Of a DNA stretch of 64,000 bases, positions 1-8,673 are shown in pieces. The notes beneath the pieces are model-generated. The model was not told the DNA's origin and did not search any database. It was given only the letters and a program-made list of their open reading frames with translations. Origin of the DNA: Pseudomonas pudica. GTDB lineage: Bacteria > Pseudomonadota > Gammaproteobacteria > Pseudomonadales > Pseudomonadaceae. The position numbers and the translations under genes are program-made. Position 1 is the stretch's first letter; every line of letters begins with the position of its first letter. Where the stretch lies: contig NZ_JADLJS010000010.1 in NCBI RefSeq assembly GCF_015680405.1, forward strand, positions 79,104-143,103, read 5' to 3'.

Positions 1-158
1 GCAGCCCGAGCTACACCGAAGACCAGGGCGCCAAGGTAATGGCCCAGGAAGAGATCACCATCCGCATCGAGCTGGGCCGTGGCCAGTGCAGCGAAACCAT
101 CTGGACCACCGACCTGTCCCACGAGTACGTGAAGATCAACGCCGAGTACCGTACCTGA
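1..158 (+). CDS. argJ: Bifunctional ornithine acetyltransferase/N-acetylglutamate synthase, C-terminal end (partial)
   Basis: Only the last 51 codons are present; the gene enters from the left edge in frame from base 3 and stops with TGA at 156-158. The tail reads ...[20 protein letters not shown], the highly conserved C-terminus of ArgJ. ArgJ moves the acetyl group from N-acetylornithine to glutamate in the cyclic arginine pathway, in the cytoplasm. The catalytic Thr lies outside the window, so function cannot be checked here. The next genes (GST, MutT) are the usual Pseudomonas neighbours. Confidence 0.9.
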   Translation, partial: SPSYTEDQGAKVMAQEEITIRIELGRGQCSETIWTTDLSHEYVKINAEYRT

Positions 159-165
159 TGTAATT

Positions 166-274
166 GGGGCCGCTTTGCGGCCCATCGCGACACAAGGCCG
201 CTCCCACAAGGACCTGCGTACACCGCCCCATGTGGGAGCGGCCTTGTGTCGCGAAAGGGCTGCAGAGCAGCCCC
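166..274. repeat. REP pair (inverted repeat) between argJ and the GST gene
   Basis: Two facing copies of a palindromic unit (GGGGCCGCTTTGCGGCCC, then ATCGCGACACAAGGCCGCTCC, mirrored on the other side) surround a short unique core. This is the 'GCGACACAAGG' subtype seen again near 11.8, 13.2 and 42.3 kb. Confidence 0.85.
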
Positions 275-301
275 AAAATTCCCAAACGATGGAGCCGAAC
301 C

Positions 302-934
302 ATGAGCTATCACCTGATCATCGGCGACAAGCTGTATTCCTCCTGGTCGCTGCGTGGCGCCCTGGCCCTCGAGCTGGCTGGCGTGCCTTACGAAGAAACA
401 CTGATCAAACTCAACCAGCCTGACACTCGTCAGCGCATCCTCGCCTTCTCTGCCACCGGCAAGGTACCGCTGCTCAAGACCGAGCACGGTGTGATCGCCG
501 ACTCGCTGGCCATTGCCGAATACCTCAACGAACGCCACCCCGACGCCCAGCTGTGGCCTGCCGACGTGGCGGCCCGGGCACAGGCCCGTTCGGCCTGCGC
601 ACAGATGCACAGCGGCTTCTTCGCCTTGCGCGGTGCCATGCCGTTCGACCTGTCGCGCGACCAAGCGCTGGAGAGCGTGCCGTTGGAGGTTCAGATCGAT
701 ATCGACCGTATCGTTGCACTGTGGTCCGAGTGCCGCCTGGTGGCCAAGGACAGCGGCCCGTTCCTGTTCGGCAAGCCGAGCCTGGCCGATGTCTTCTTCG
801 CCCCGGTGGCCGTGCGTCTGCGCACTTACCGCGTGGAAGTGCCTGCGGAGGCGGCGGCCTATATCGAAACCATTTACCAGTGGCCGGCCTTCCAGGCCTG
901 GCAGAAGGCTGGCCTGGCGGAGCGTGAAGGGTGA
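302..934 (+). CDS. Glutathione S-transferase family protein
   Basis: A 210-residue cytosolic protein with the two-domain GST plan. The N-terminal thioredoxin-like half has YSSWS at residues 12-16 (candidate active-site Ser region), the cis-proline segment KVPLL at 54-58, and ADSLAIAEYL at 67-76, which is the glutathione-gamma-glutamyl binding motif. The helical C-terminal half follows to residue 210. The Met at 302 is chosen because the peptide starts directly with the first beta strand (MSYHLIIGDK); an in-frame start at 164 would run through the repeat. The stop overlaps the GTG start of the next gene, so the two are probably co-translated. The substrate is unknown. Confidence 0.88.
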   Translation: MSYHLIIGDKLYSSWSLRGALALELAGVPYEETLIKLNQPDTRQRILAFSATGKVPLLKTEHGVIADSLAIAEYLNERHPDAQLWPADVAARAQARSACAQMHSGFFALRGAMPFDLSRDQALESVPLEVQIDIDRIVALWSECRLVAKDSGPFLFGKPSLADVFFAPVAVRLRTYRVEVPAEAAAYIETIYQWPAFQAWQKAGLAEREG

Positions 935-1875
935 AACGGATTCATGTTGTAGCCGCTGTCATCCGCGGTACTGACGGCCGCATTCTGATCGCGCGGCGTG
1001 CTGATACCCAGCACCAGGGCGGCCTGTGGGAATTCCCGGGCGGCAAGGTGGAAGAGGGTGAGGGCGTCGAGGCGGCGCTGGCCCGCGAGCTGCGCGAGGA
1101 GCTGGGCATCGAGGTGAGCCGTTCGCGCGCGCTGATCAAGGTCAGCCACGACTACCCGGACAAGCAGGTGCTGCTGGACGTGCGCGAAGTCCAGGCGTTC
1201 ACCGGCGAGCCGCATGGCGCCGAGGGCCAACCCCTGGAATGGGTTGCCCCACGTGATTTGCCGCAGTACGAATTCCCCGAGGCCAACAAGCCGATCGTTG
1301 CAGCCGCGCGCCTGCCGGACCAGTACCTGATCACCCCAGATGGCCTGGAAGTGCCGCAGATGCTCAAGGGCATCCAGAAGGCGGTGGCCAGCGGAATTCG
1401 CCTGATCCAGTTGCGTGCCCCGGACATGTACGACCCCAAGTACCGCGATGTGGCGGTGGATGCGGTCGGCCTGTGCGCGGGCAAGGCGCAGCTGATGCTC
1501 AAGGGGCCGCTGGAGTGGCTGGGTGACTTCCCTGCCGCGGGTTGGCACCTGACGGCTGCACAACTGCGCAAGTATGCCGCCAACGGCCGGCCGTTCCCCA
1601 AGGAGCGCTGGCTGGCGGCGTCCTGCCACAGTGCCGAAGAGCTGGCGCTGGCGGAGCAGATGGGCGTGGACTTCGTCACCTTGTCACCGGTGCAGGCAAC
1701 CCGGACACACCCTGAGGCGGTGCCGCTGGGGTGGGACGAGGCACAACGGTTGATCGCCGGCTTCAACAAACCGGTCTACCTGCTGGGTGGGGTCGGGCCG
1801 GGCGAGCGTGAACAGGCCTGGGAAGCGGGGGCGCAGGGTGTTGCCGGGATCCGGGCGTTCTGGCCCGAGATCTGA
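931..1875 (+). CDS. mutT: Nudix hydrolase (MutT, 8-oxo-dGTP diphosphatase) fused to a ThiE-like domain
   Basis: This 314-residue two-domain protein starts with GTG, which overlaps the TGA of the GST gene. Residues 1-130 are a Nudix domain with the box GGKVEEGE...RELREELG at 37-59, carrying the metal-binding Glu residues. MutT removes 8-oxo-dGTP from the nucleotide pool to prevent A:T to C:G mutations. Residues about 135-314 resemble thiamine-phosphate synthase: IQLR, ASCHS, SPVQATRTH and LLGGVG are in the right order. However, the Asn-Asp pair that binds magnesium in true ThiE is replaced (QLMLKG). The second domain is therefore probably not a working ThiE. This fusion is the normal Pseudomonas form of MutT. 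Confidence 0.9.
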   Translation: MKRIHVVAAVIRGTDGRILIARRADTQHQGGLWEFPGGKVEEGEGVEAALARELREELGIEVSRSRALIKVSHDYPDKQVLLDVREVQAFTGEPHGAEGQPLEWVAPRDLPQYEFPEANKPIVAAARLPDQYLITPDGLEVPQMLKGIQKAVASGIRLIQLRAPDMYDPKYRDVAVDAVGLCAGKAQLMLKGPLEWLGDFPAAGWHLTAAQLRKYAANGRPFPKERWLAASCHSAEELALAEQMGVDFVTLSPVQATRTHPEAVPLGWDEAQRLIAGFNKPVYLLGGVGPGEREQAWEAGAQGVAGIRAFWPEI

Positions 1876-1888
1876 GTCGCCTGTAATT

Positions 1889-1992
1889 GGGGCCGCTTTG
1901 CGCCCCATCGCCGGCAAGCCAGCTCCCACAAAGACAGCACAGACCGGGCTCTGTGGGCGCTGGCTTGCCGGTGATGGGCTGCGCAGCAGCCT
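1889..1992. repeat. REP pair downstream of mutT
   Basis: Facing copies of the 'ATCGCCGGCAAGCCAGCTCCCAC' subtype, flanked by GGGGCCGC/GCAGCAGCC ends. It lies between convergent mutT and the cobalamin adenosyltransferase gene, where it could also stall transcription. Confidence 0.85.
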
Positions 1993-2000
1993 CAAAAATA

Positions 2001-2567
2001 TCAGCCCTGCGGCTTTTCAGCAGGCTTCCACAAAACCTCAGCCACCCCCTGCCGCCGCCCAATGATCCGCGCCGCCACAAACAGCAGGTCCGAAAGCCGG
2101 TTGATATACGCCAACCCAACCCCCGCCAACGGCTCCAGCGCATTCAGCTGCTGGCACCGCCGCTCCGCACTGCGCGCCAGGCTACGGCACACATGCGCCT
2201 GCGCCACCAGCGCCGAGCCGCTGGGCAAGATGAAGTTCTTCAACGGCCCCAGCTCTTCATTCCACACATCGATCGCTGCTTCCAGGCGTTCCACTTCCGC
2301 CATGTTCAGCGCCTGATAACTGGGCATCGCCAACTCACCGCCAAGGTCGAACAGGCGGTGCTGACATGGCGCCAACACTGCGCTCACTTCACTCAATCCT
2401 TGTTCGGCCAGCCCCGCCAGCAACAAACCCAGCTGGCTGTTCAGGCTGTCCACCTCGCCAATCGCTTCGATCCGTGGGTGGTCCTTGGGTACCCGGCGCC
2501 CGTCGCCCAGGGCGGTTTCGCCTTTGTCGCCGGTGCGGGTGTAGATCTTCGACAGGCGGTAGCCCAT
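2001..2567 (-). CDS. Cob(I)alamin adenosyltransferase, PduO type
   Basis: A 188-residue protein that transfers the adenosyl group of ATP to cob(I)alamin, giving coenzyme B12. The N-terminal ATP-binding motif YTRTGDKGETALGDG lies at residues 9-23. The helix RSLARSAERRCQQL around 128-141 carries the conserved Arg and Glu residues of the PduO family. Length and motifs fit the family without gaps. The start ATG is 1 nt past the stop of the upstream histidine kinase gene, so the two are in one transcript. That pairing is conserved by position in Pseudomonas, but I know of no functional link. It is also called CobO/BtuR-like in some annotations, but those are a different fold. Confidence 0.9.
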   Translation of the reverse strand: MGYRLSKIYTRTGDKGETALGDGRRVPKDHPRIEAIGEVDSLNSQLGLLLAGLAEQGLSEVSAVLAPCQHRLFDLGGELAMPSYQALNMAEVERLEAAIDVWNEELGPLKNFILPSGSALVAQAHVCRSLARSAERRCQQLNALEPLAGVGLAYINRLSDLLFVAARIIGRRQGVAEVLWKPAEKPQG

Positions 2568-2568
2568 G

Positions 2569-4599
2569 TCATTTCTCCGTTTTGGCCGGCGCTACCGCTG
2601 CCGGCTGGCCGAGGGGCAGGCGCAGGGTGAAGCAGGTACCTTGGCCGGGCGTGGATTGCACTTCCATTTGCCCCTTGTGGTTGTTGGTGATGATGAAGTA
2701 CGAGACCGACAGACCCAGCCCGGTGCCCTGGCCGATTTCCTTGGTGGTGAAGAACGGTTCGAAGGTGCGTTTGCGCACCCCCTCGGGCATGCCGACCCCG
2801 TTGTCCTCGACCTGGATTTCCGCCCATGGCGGGCTCAAGCGGGTGCGCAGGATGATGCGCCCAGGCTCGCTCGGCTGTGGTCGCTGGTGAATAGCCTGGG
2901 CGGCGTTTTTCAGCAGGTTGAGCAGCACCTGCTCCAGTTCGTTGGCAGTGCACGGCACCGGCCCCAGTTCGGGGTCGAACTGGCGCACGATGGCCTGGCC
3001 CTTGAAGTCGAAGCCGATGGCCAGGTCGAAGTCGTTGCCTGCAATCTCCACCGCCTGGTCGATCAGCGCTGGCAGGTCGCACGGCGCCAGTTGGCGGTTG
3101 CTGCGTCGGCTGAAACTGAGCATGTGGGTGACGATCTTTGCCGCCCGGGCACCGGCCTGCTGGATGCCGTCGAGCAATTGCGGCACTTCGCGGCTCTCCA
3201 GGTAGCGGTTGACCGTGAGCAGGTCGATGCCCAGTTCTTCGGCCTGCTCCTGGTTGCGCGGCAGCTCTGGTGACAGGCGCCGGCGAATGTTCTGCACGTT
3301 GTGCAGGATCGCGCCTAGCGGGTTGTTGATCTCATGGGCCATGCCGGCGGCCAGGCCTCCGACCGAAAGCATCTTCTCCGATTGCACCATCATTTCTTCC
3401 AACGACAGGCGCTGGGTGATGTCGTCGATGCGGATGACCACGCCACGGCCGCCTCCACCGGTCAGCGGGTAGAAGGTCAGGGCGTAGTGGCGCAGGTCTT
3501 CGCCCTTGGGCCAGGTGACCCGCTCGATCTTTGCAACGCGGTGTTTCTCCACAGTTTCCTTCAACTGCGGCAAGAACGGCTTGAGCGGTTCGAAGGCGAT
3601 GAAGATCGGCTGGTTCAGCGCTTCGTCCAGTGGCGTGCCGGATAGCACCGTGGCTTCGTGGTTCCATTGGGTCACGTAGAGCTGCTCATCGAGGGCGATC
3701 AGCGCCGAGGGCATCGAGTCGATGATGCTGTTGAGGTAGTTCTGGAAACCGGTGAGTTTCTTCTCGATCTTGCTGCGCACCTGGACTTCCAGTTCCAGCT
3801 TGCGGTTGGTGTGGCGGGTTTCCTCGGCCAGGCCCTGGGCCTGGTCATAGGCCTCCTGGAACTCGTCGCGGGTGCGCTTGAGCTGCTGTTCGCGAGCCTC
3901 GATGCGCGAGAGCATGGTGTTGAACGCTTCGGCCAGGCTGCCGATTTCGTCGTCGTTGCCGCGCTGCGCACGCAGGGCATAGCTCTCTTCGCGGGTGACC
4001 TGGCGGCTGAGCTCTTCGAGTTGGTTGATCGGCTGGGTGATCAGGCGTTTGATCTGCCGGGCGATGATTATCCACAGCAGGATGCTGAATACCAGGATGC
4101 CCAGGCTTGCGCTGAGGGTGCCGGTGTAAAAGGCCGTGGGCAGTTCGCTGCTGGCCACCAGCAGCAGGTGCGCGGGTGGGTTGGCGTCACGTGGCATGCG
4201 GATCAGCTGGGTGCTGCGAAACTCCATCAGGCGCCAGCCGTCGATGTCGCGAAAACGCCTGGGCAGCGCCAGCGGCTCGCCGTGCTGCAGTTGCGCCAGT
4301 ATACGGCCGTCACCCCCGTAGACGGCGGCGGCGCGCAGCGGCGTGTAGCTGTCCAGTTCCTTGAGCAGGGCGCTGGCGGTGTCCGGGCTATCGCCGGCGC
4401 GGGCCGCCAGCTGTGGGTTGGCCACCAGCCGGCCGATGGTGTGCAGCGCCTGTGGCGCCATGCTTTCCTGGGTGATCCAGTAGGCGGCACTGATGAAGGT
4501 GAGGTTGGCCACCAGCAGAATGGTCACCAGCAACACCAGCAGGGCTGCCAGTAGCTTCTGCCCGACCGGGAGGTTTTCCAGGCGTTGGCGCAAGGTCAT
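2569..4599 (-). CDS. Membrane sensor histidine kinase (HAMP-PAS-HisKA-HATPase)
   Basis: A 676-residue inner-membrane kinase. TM1 is at residues 14-36. A periplasmic domain of about 130 residues follows, then TM2 near 165-185, a HAMP linker, a coiled coil, and a PAS domain near 275-385. The HisKA helix has the phospho-acceptor His in AAGMAHEINNPLGA (about 420). The C-terminal HATPase_c domain keeps the N box (NLLKNAAQAI), the G1 box (VEDNGVGMPEG) and GTGLGLSVSYF. HEINNPLGA is typical of the NtrB/HK4-like class. No response regulator gene lies beside it, so this is an orphan kinase. It is followed after 1 nt by the adenosyltransferase gene. The signal is unknown. Confidence 0.88.
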   Translation of the reverse strand: MTLRQRLENLPVGQKLLAALLVLLVTILLVANLTFISAAYWITQESMAPQALHTIGRLVANPQLAARAGDSPDTASALLKELDSYTPLRAAAVYGGDGRILAQLQHGEPLALPRRFRDIDGWRLMEFRSTQLIRMPRDANPPAHLLLVASSELPTAFYTGTLSASLGILVFSILLWIIIARQIKRLITQPINQLEELSRQVTREESYALRAQRGNDDEIGSLAEAFNTMLSRIEAREQQLKRTRDEFQEAYDQAQGLAEETRHTNRKLELEVQVRSKIEKKLTGFQNYLNSIIDSMPSALIALDEQLYVTQWNHEATVLSGTPLDEALNQPIFIAFEPLKPFLPQLKETVEKHRVAKIERVTWPKGEDLRHYALTFYPLTGGGGRGVVIRIDDITQRLSLEEMMVQSEKMLSVGGLAAGMAHEINNPLGAILHNVQNIRRRLSPELPRNQEQAEELGIDLLTVNRYLESREVPQLLDGIQQAGARAAKIVTHMLSFSRRSNRQLAPCDLPALIDQAVEIAGNDFDLAIGFDFKGQAIVRQFDPELGPVPCTANELEQVLLNLLKNAAQAIHQRPQPSEPGRIILRTRLSPPWAEIQVEDNGVGMPEGVRKRTFEPFFTTKEIGQGTGLGLSVSYFIITNNHKGQMEVQSTPGQGTCFTLRLPLGQPAAVAPAKTEK

Positions 4600-4637
4600 G
4601 GGCTAGGCAATGTCCGTATCCGGTTGAAAGGGCCGCG

Positions 4638-5597
<960 letters not shown>

Positions 5598-5605
5598 TCA
5601 AACCC

Positions 5606-5642
5606 AGCGCGCTCCATCTTCAGCCTGAGCGCGCTTTTATTT
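5606..5642 (+). terminator. Terminator-like hairpin in the yajQ leader
   Basis: Inverted arms AGCGCGCTC (5606-5614) and GAGCGCGCT (5627-5635) are followed by TTTATTTT. It sits between the candidate -10 box and the yajQ ribosome-binding site (GGGAG, 5644-5648), so it would act on yajQ's own transcript. Confidence 0.5.
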
Positions 5643-5655
5643 TGGGAGAACAACC

Positions 5656-6141
5656 ATGCCTTCGTTCGACGTGGTATCGGAACTGGACAAGCACGAAGTG
5701 CAGAACGCGGTCGACAACGCCATCAAGGACCTGGACCGCCGCTACGACCTCAAGGGCAAGGGTACCTTCGAGTTCAAGGACAAAGAGCAGACCGTGATGC
5801 TCACCGCCGAGGAAGAGTTCCAGCTCGAAGCGATGCTGGAAATCCTGCGCCTGGCGCTGGTCAAGCGCAAGATCGACGTGAAGTGCCTGGAAACCAAGGA
5901 CCCGTACGCCTCGGGCAAGGAAAAGAAACAGGAAGCCAAGTTCCGCGAAGGCATCGACAAGGACCTGGCGAAGAAGATTGTCGCCACCATCAAGGATGCC
6001 AAGCTGAAAGTGCAGGCCGCCATCCAGGGCGAGCAGGTACGCGTTACCGGTAAAAAGCGTGACGATCTGCAGGAGGCCATTGCCCTGCTGCGTACCAAGG
6101 AATTCGACATGCCGCTGCAGTTCAACAACTTCCGCGACTGA
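5656..6141 (+). CDS. yajQ: YajQ family nucleotide-binding protein
   Basis: A 161-residue cytoplasmic protein of the YajQ (DUF520) family: [22 protein letters not shown] at the start, [13 protein letters not shown] at 32-44, and the end [18 protein letters not shown]. The family has two tandem RNA-binding-like alpha/beta folds. Members have been reported to bind cyclic di-GMP in Xanthomonas and Pseudomonas and to act as transcription co-regulators. The gene has a clear ribosome-binding site (GGGAG, 7 nt spacing). It is a single-gene unit with a hairpin in the leader, divergent from panE. Confidence 0.93.
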   Translation: MPSFDVVSELDKHEVQNAVDNAIKDLDRRYDLKGKGTFEFKDKEQTVMLTAEEEFQLEAMLEILRLALVKRKIDVKCLETKDPYASGKEKKQEAKFREGIDKDLAKKIVATIKDAKLKVQAAIQGEQVRVTGKKRDDLQEAIALLRTKEFDMPLQFNNFRD

Positions 6142-6254
6142 TCGCAGGGTTGTCCGGAACCCCGATGGCGTAATGATGTCCATGGGGGTCATGGCCGCCG
6201 AACCTACGGCGGCCTGCTATACGTGTACATGCCGTGCGGCATCAGGAGATGAAT

Positions 6255-7097
6255 ATGGATTTGAACGCTGAAGTCGATCAGCTGGTCCGCCAATCGCAGA
6301 CCTGGGTCCCCTTGATCATGGAATACGGCAGCCGCCTGCTGCTGGCACTGCTGACCTTGGCGATCGGCTGGTGGCTTACCAACGTGGTCAGTGATCGACT
6401 CGCCAGGCTGGTGGGTTTGCGCGTACAAGACCCGGCACTGCAGGGCTTCATCCGCACCCTGGCTAACATCATCCTCAAGGTCATGCTGGCGATCAGCGTT
6501 GCCTCCATGATCGGCATTGAGACCACTTCGTTCGTGGCTGCGATTGGTGGTGCCACGCTGGCCATCGGTCTGGCGTTGCAGGGCAGCCTGGCAAACTTCG
6601 CCGGTGGTGTGCTGATCCTGCTCTTCCGCCCGTTCCGCATCGGTGACTGGATCGAGGCGCAAGGCGTGGCCGGCACCGTCGACAGCATCCAGATCTTCCA
6701 CACCGTGCTGCGCACCGGTGACAACAAGACCGTGATCATGCCCAACGGCAGCCTGTCCAACGGCATCATCACCAACACCAACCGCCAGCCGACGCGCAAG
6801 GTGGTGTTCGATGTGGGCGTGGACTACGAGGCCGACCTGCAGAAGGCCCGTAACGTGCTGCTGGAGCTGGCGCAGGATCCGCGTGTGCTGCCCGACCCGG
6901 CGCCGCAGGCGGTGGTCGCGACCCTGGGCGACAGCTCTATCACCGTATCGTTGCGCTTGTGGACCAAGACCGCCGATTACTGGGATGTGATGTTCATGCT
7001 CAACGAGCATGCGCGTGACCGGTTGAAGGCCGAAGGGATCGACATTCCGTTCCCGCAGCGGGTGATTCGTGTGGTGCAGGAGACTGCAGCGCAATAA
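6255..7097 (+). CDS. mscS: Small-conductance mechanosensitive channel, MscS family
   Basis: A protein of about 280 residues. Three N-terminal membrane helices (about 18-40, 65-90, 95-125) are followed by the cytoplasmic MscS beta and alpha/beta domains. The pore-lining TM3 is visible as GGATLAIGLALQGSLANFAGG, leading into RPFRIGDWIEAQG, the family signature. The channel opens on membrane tension and releases solutes after osmotic down-shock. The ATG at 6255 is chosen because GGAG (6245-6248) lies 6 nt upstream; ATGs at 6249 and 6234 in the same frame are poorly spaced. It stands alone, and its end runs into a repeat pair with a T-run. Confidence 0.9.
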   Translation: MDLNAEVDQLVRQSQTWVPLIMEYGSRLLLALLTLAIGWWLTNVVSDRLARLVGLRVQDPALQGFIRTLANIILKVMLAISVASMIGIETTSFVAAIGGATLAIGLALQGSLANFAGGVLILLFRPFRIGDWIEAQGVAGTVDSIQIFHTVLRTGDNKTVIMPNGSLSNGIITNTNRQPTRKVVFDVGVDYEADLQKARNVLLELAQDPRVLPDPAPQAVVATLGDSSITVSLRLWTKTADYWDVMFMLNEHARDRLKAEGIDIPFPQRVIRVVQETAAQ

Positions 7098-7112
7098 TAC
7101 CGCGTTGAAGCC

Positions 7113-7237
7113 GGGGCCGCTTCGCGCCCCATCGCCGGCAAGCCAGCTCCCACAGGTACAACACAGGCCTGAAGACTGTGATAACCCTGTGGGAGCTGGC
7201 TTGCCCGGCGATGGGGCGCGAAGCGGCCCCGGTTTTT
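7113..7237. repeat. REP pair with T-run after mscS
   Basis: GGGGCCGCTTCGCGCCCC...mirrored...GGGGCGCGAAGCGGCCCC, with 'ATCGCCGGCAAGCCAGCTCCCACAGG' arms. The right arm is followed by GGTTTTTTT, so the large hairpin could also end the mscS transcript. Confidence 0.85.
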
Positions 7238-7313
7238 TTACACTTGTTCACAGCAATACCCCGCCATTTCTGGCATATAGCCTGACCCCAGCTGCCACAC
7301 CCGATACGCCATC

Positions 7314-8558
7314 ATGAAACCACTGCTGTACATCACCCCACTGCGCGCCTTGCTGTTCGGCCTGACCCTGGCCCTGTTCGAGCTGCTCACCTACCTGGCC
7401 AGCGATGCCGTCATGCCGGCCATGCCGGTGGTGGTCGGCGATCTGAACGCCAGCCCCGAATACATTCCCCACGCCCTCAACCTGTACCTGCTGGGGGGCG
7501 TGGTGCTGCAATGGCTGATCGGCCCGCTGGCCGACCGCTATGGCCGGCGCCCGTTGCTGCTGATTGGTTGCGCGTTCTTCGGCCTGGCCTGCATGGCCAC
7601 CTTCTGGGTCCACGACATTGGCCTGTTCAACTTGCTGCGCCTGCTGCAGGGCATCGGCCTGGGCTTCGTGGTCACGGTCAGCTACCCGGCCCTGAACGAA
7701 GCCTTCAGCGAAGCCGACGCCGTGCGCATGATAGCGCTGCTGGCCAATATCGCCTTGCTTTCGCCACTGCTCGGGCCGCTGGTGGGCACCTTGCTGCTGC
7801 AGTGGCTGGACTGGCGCTGGCTGTTCGTGGCCTTTGCCATTGGCGCGGTTCTGGCGTGGCTGCTGCTGTACCGGCTGATGCCGGAAACCCTTGGCGTGGA
7901 GCGCCGCGATGGCTCGCGCCTGGCATTCACGCCGATCCATCTGCTGCCGCTGCTGGCCGGTTACGGCCAGTTGCTGGCCAACCGCCGCTTTGTCGCTGGT
8001 AGCGCGGCCCTGGGCTTGGTCGGTCTGCCGCTGATTGGCTGGATCGGCCTGTCGCCGGTGCTGCTGATCCACGACGAGGGGCTGAGCACCATGGAGTACG
8101 CGTTGTGGCAGTTGCCGGTGTTTGGCGGGCTGATTCTGGGCAACCTGATCATCAACCGCATAGCCGACCGTTATCCGCTGTCGGCGCTGGTGCGGGGTGC
8201 GTTGTGGCCATACCTGGCCGGCCTTTGCCTGATGGTGCTGGCGACCTGGCACTGGCCGAGCGTGACCAGCGTGGTGGCGGGCATGTCGCTGTACGCGCTG
8301 GGGTTGGGCGTGGCCAACGCGGTGCTGTATCGCATGACGCTGTTCGCCAGCGAGCAGAGCAAGGGGCTGGTCTCGGCCATGCTGGGGATGATCACCATCG
8401 CCTTGCTGGGGATGGGTGGGGCGGTGCTGGCAATGATTGGCGCCGGGGCCAGCTTGTTGCACTTTGCCCTGGCGGCGGGTGTGGCGGGGGCCTTGGCGCT
8501 GTGGCCACTGTGGTTTGTGGTGGGTAGACGGCCTGGTGAGGGGGCTGTTGCTCAGTAA
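7314..8558 (+). CDS. MFS multidrug exporter, MdfA-like
   Basis: A 414-residue inner-membrane transporter with twelve predicted helices. Motif A between TM2 and TM3 is GPLADRYGRRP (residues 66-76). Motif C (proton antiporter signature) is near LSPLLGPLVGT in TM5. The N-terminus (LTLALFELLTYLASDAVMPAMPVVVGDL) has the acidic residue in TM1 that is typical of MdfA/Cmr proton-drug antiporters. The likely role is export of cationic drugs or related compounds; the true substrate is unknown. The gene is monocistronic, convergent with ampG across an inverted repeat. Confidence 0.85.
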   Translation: MKPLLYITPLRALLFGLTLALFELLTYLASDAVMPAMPVVVGDLNASPEYIPHALNLYLLGGVVLQWLIGPLADRYGRRPLLLIGCAFFGLACMATFWVHDIGLFNLLRLLQGIGLGFVVTVSYPALNEAFSEADAVRMIALLANIALLSPLLGPLVGTLLLQWLDWRWLFVAFAIGAVLAWLLLYRLMPETLGVERRDGSRLAFTPIHLLPLLAGYGQLLANRRFVAGSAALGLVGLPLIGWIGLSPVLLIHDEGLSTMEYALWQLPVFGGLILGNLIINRIADRYPLSALVRGALWPYLAGLCLMVLATWHWPSVTSVVAGMSLYALGLGVANAVLYRMTLFASEQSKGLVSAMLGMITIALLGMGGAVLAMIGAGASLLHFALAAGVAGALALWPLWFVVGRRPGEGAVAQ

Positions 8559-8564
8559 ACTTCA

Positions 8565-8663
8565 TTGCCTGTACCGGCCTCTTCGCAGCACAAGGCTGCT
8601 CCTACAGAGCTGTTGTGTATCTGCAGGAGCAGCCTAGTGCTGCGAAGAGGCCGGTACAGGCAA
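8565..8663. repeat. Long inverted repeat between the MFS gene and ampG
   Basis: TTGCCTGTACCGGCCTCTTCGC and its mirror enclose 'AAGGCTGCTCCTACAG' arms. It lies between convergent genes and can form a long hairpin. Confidence 0.85.
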
Positions 8664-8673
8664 TACAAACCTG

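Noticed and set aside
166..274. Repeat pair considered as an IS end or attachment site
   Set aside because: The same element occurs at many other gene ends without target duplication or a transposase gene.
164..301. Longer start for the glutathione S-transferase
   Set aside because: It would translate a REP pair and add 46 residues not seen in the family.
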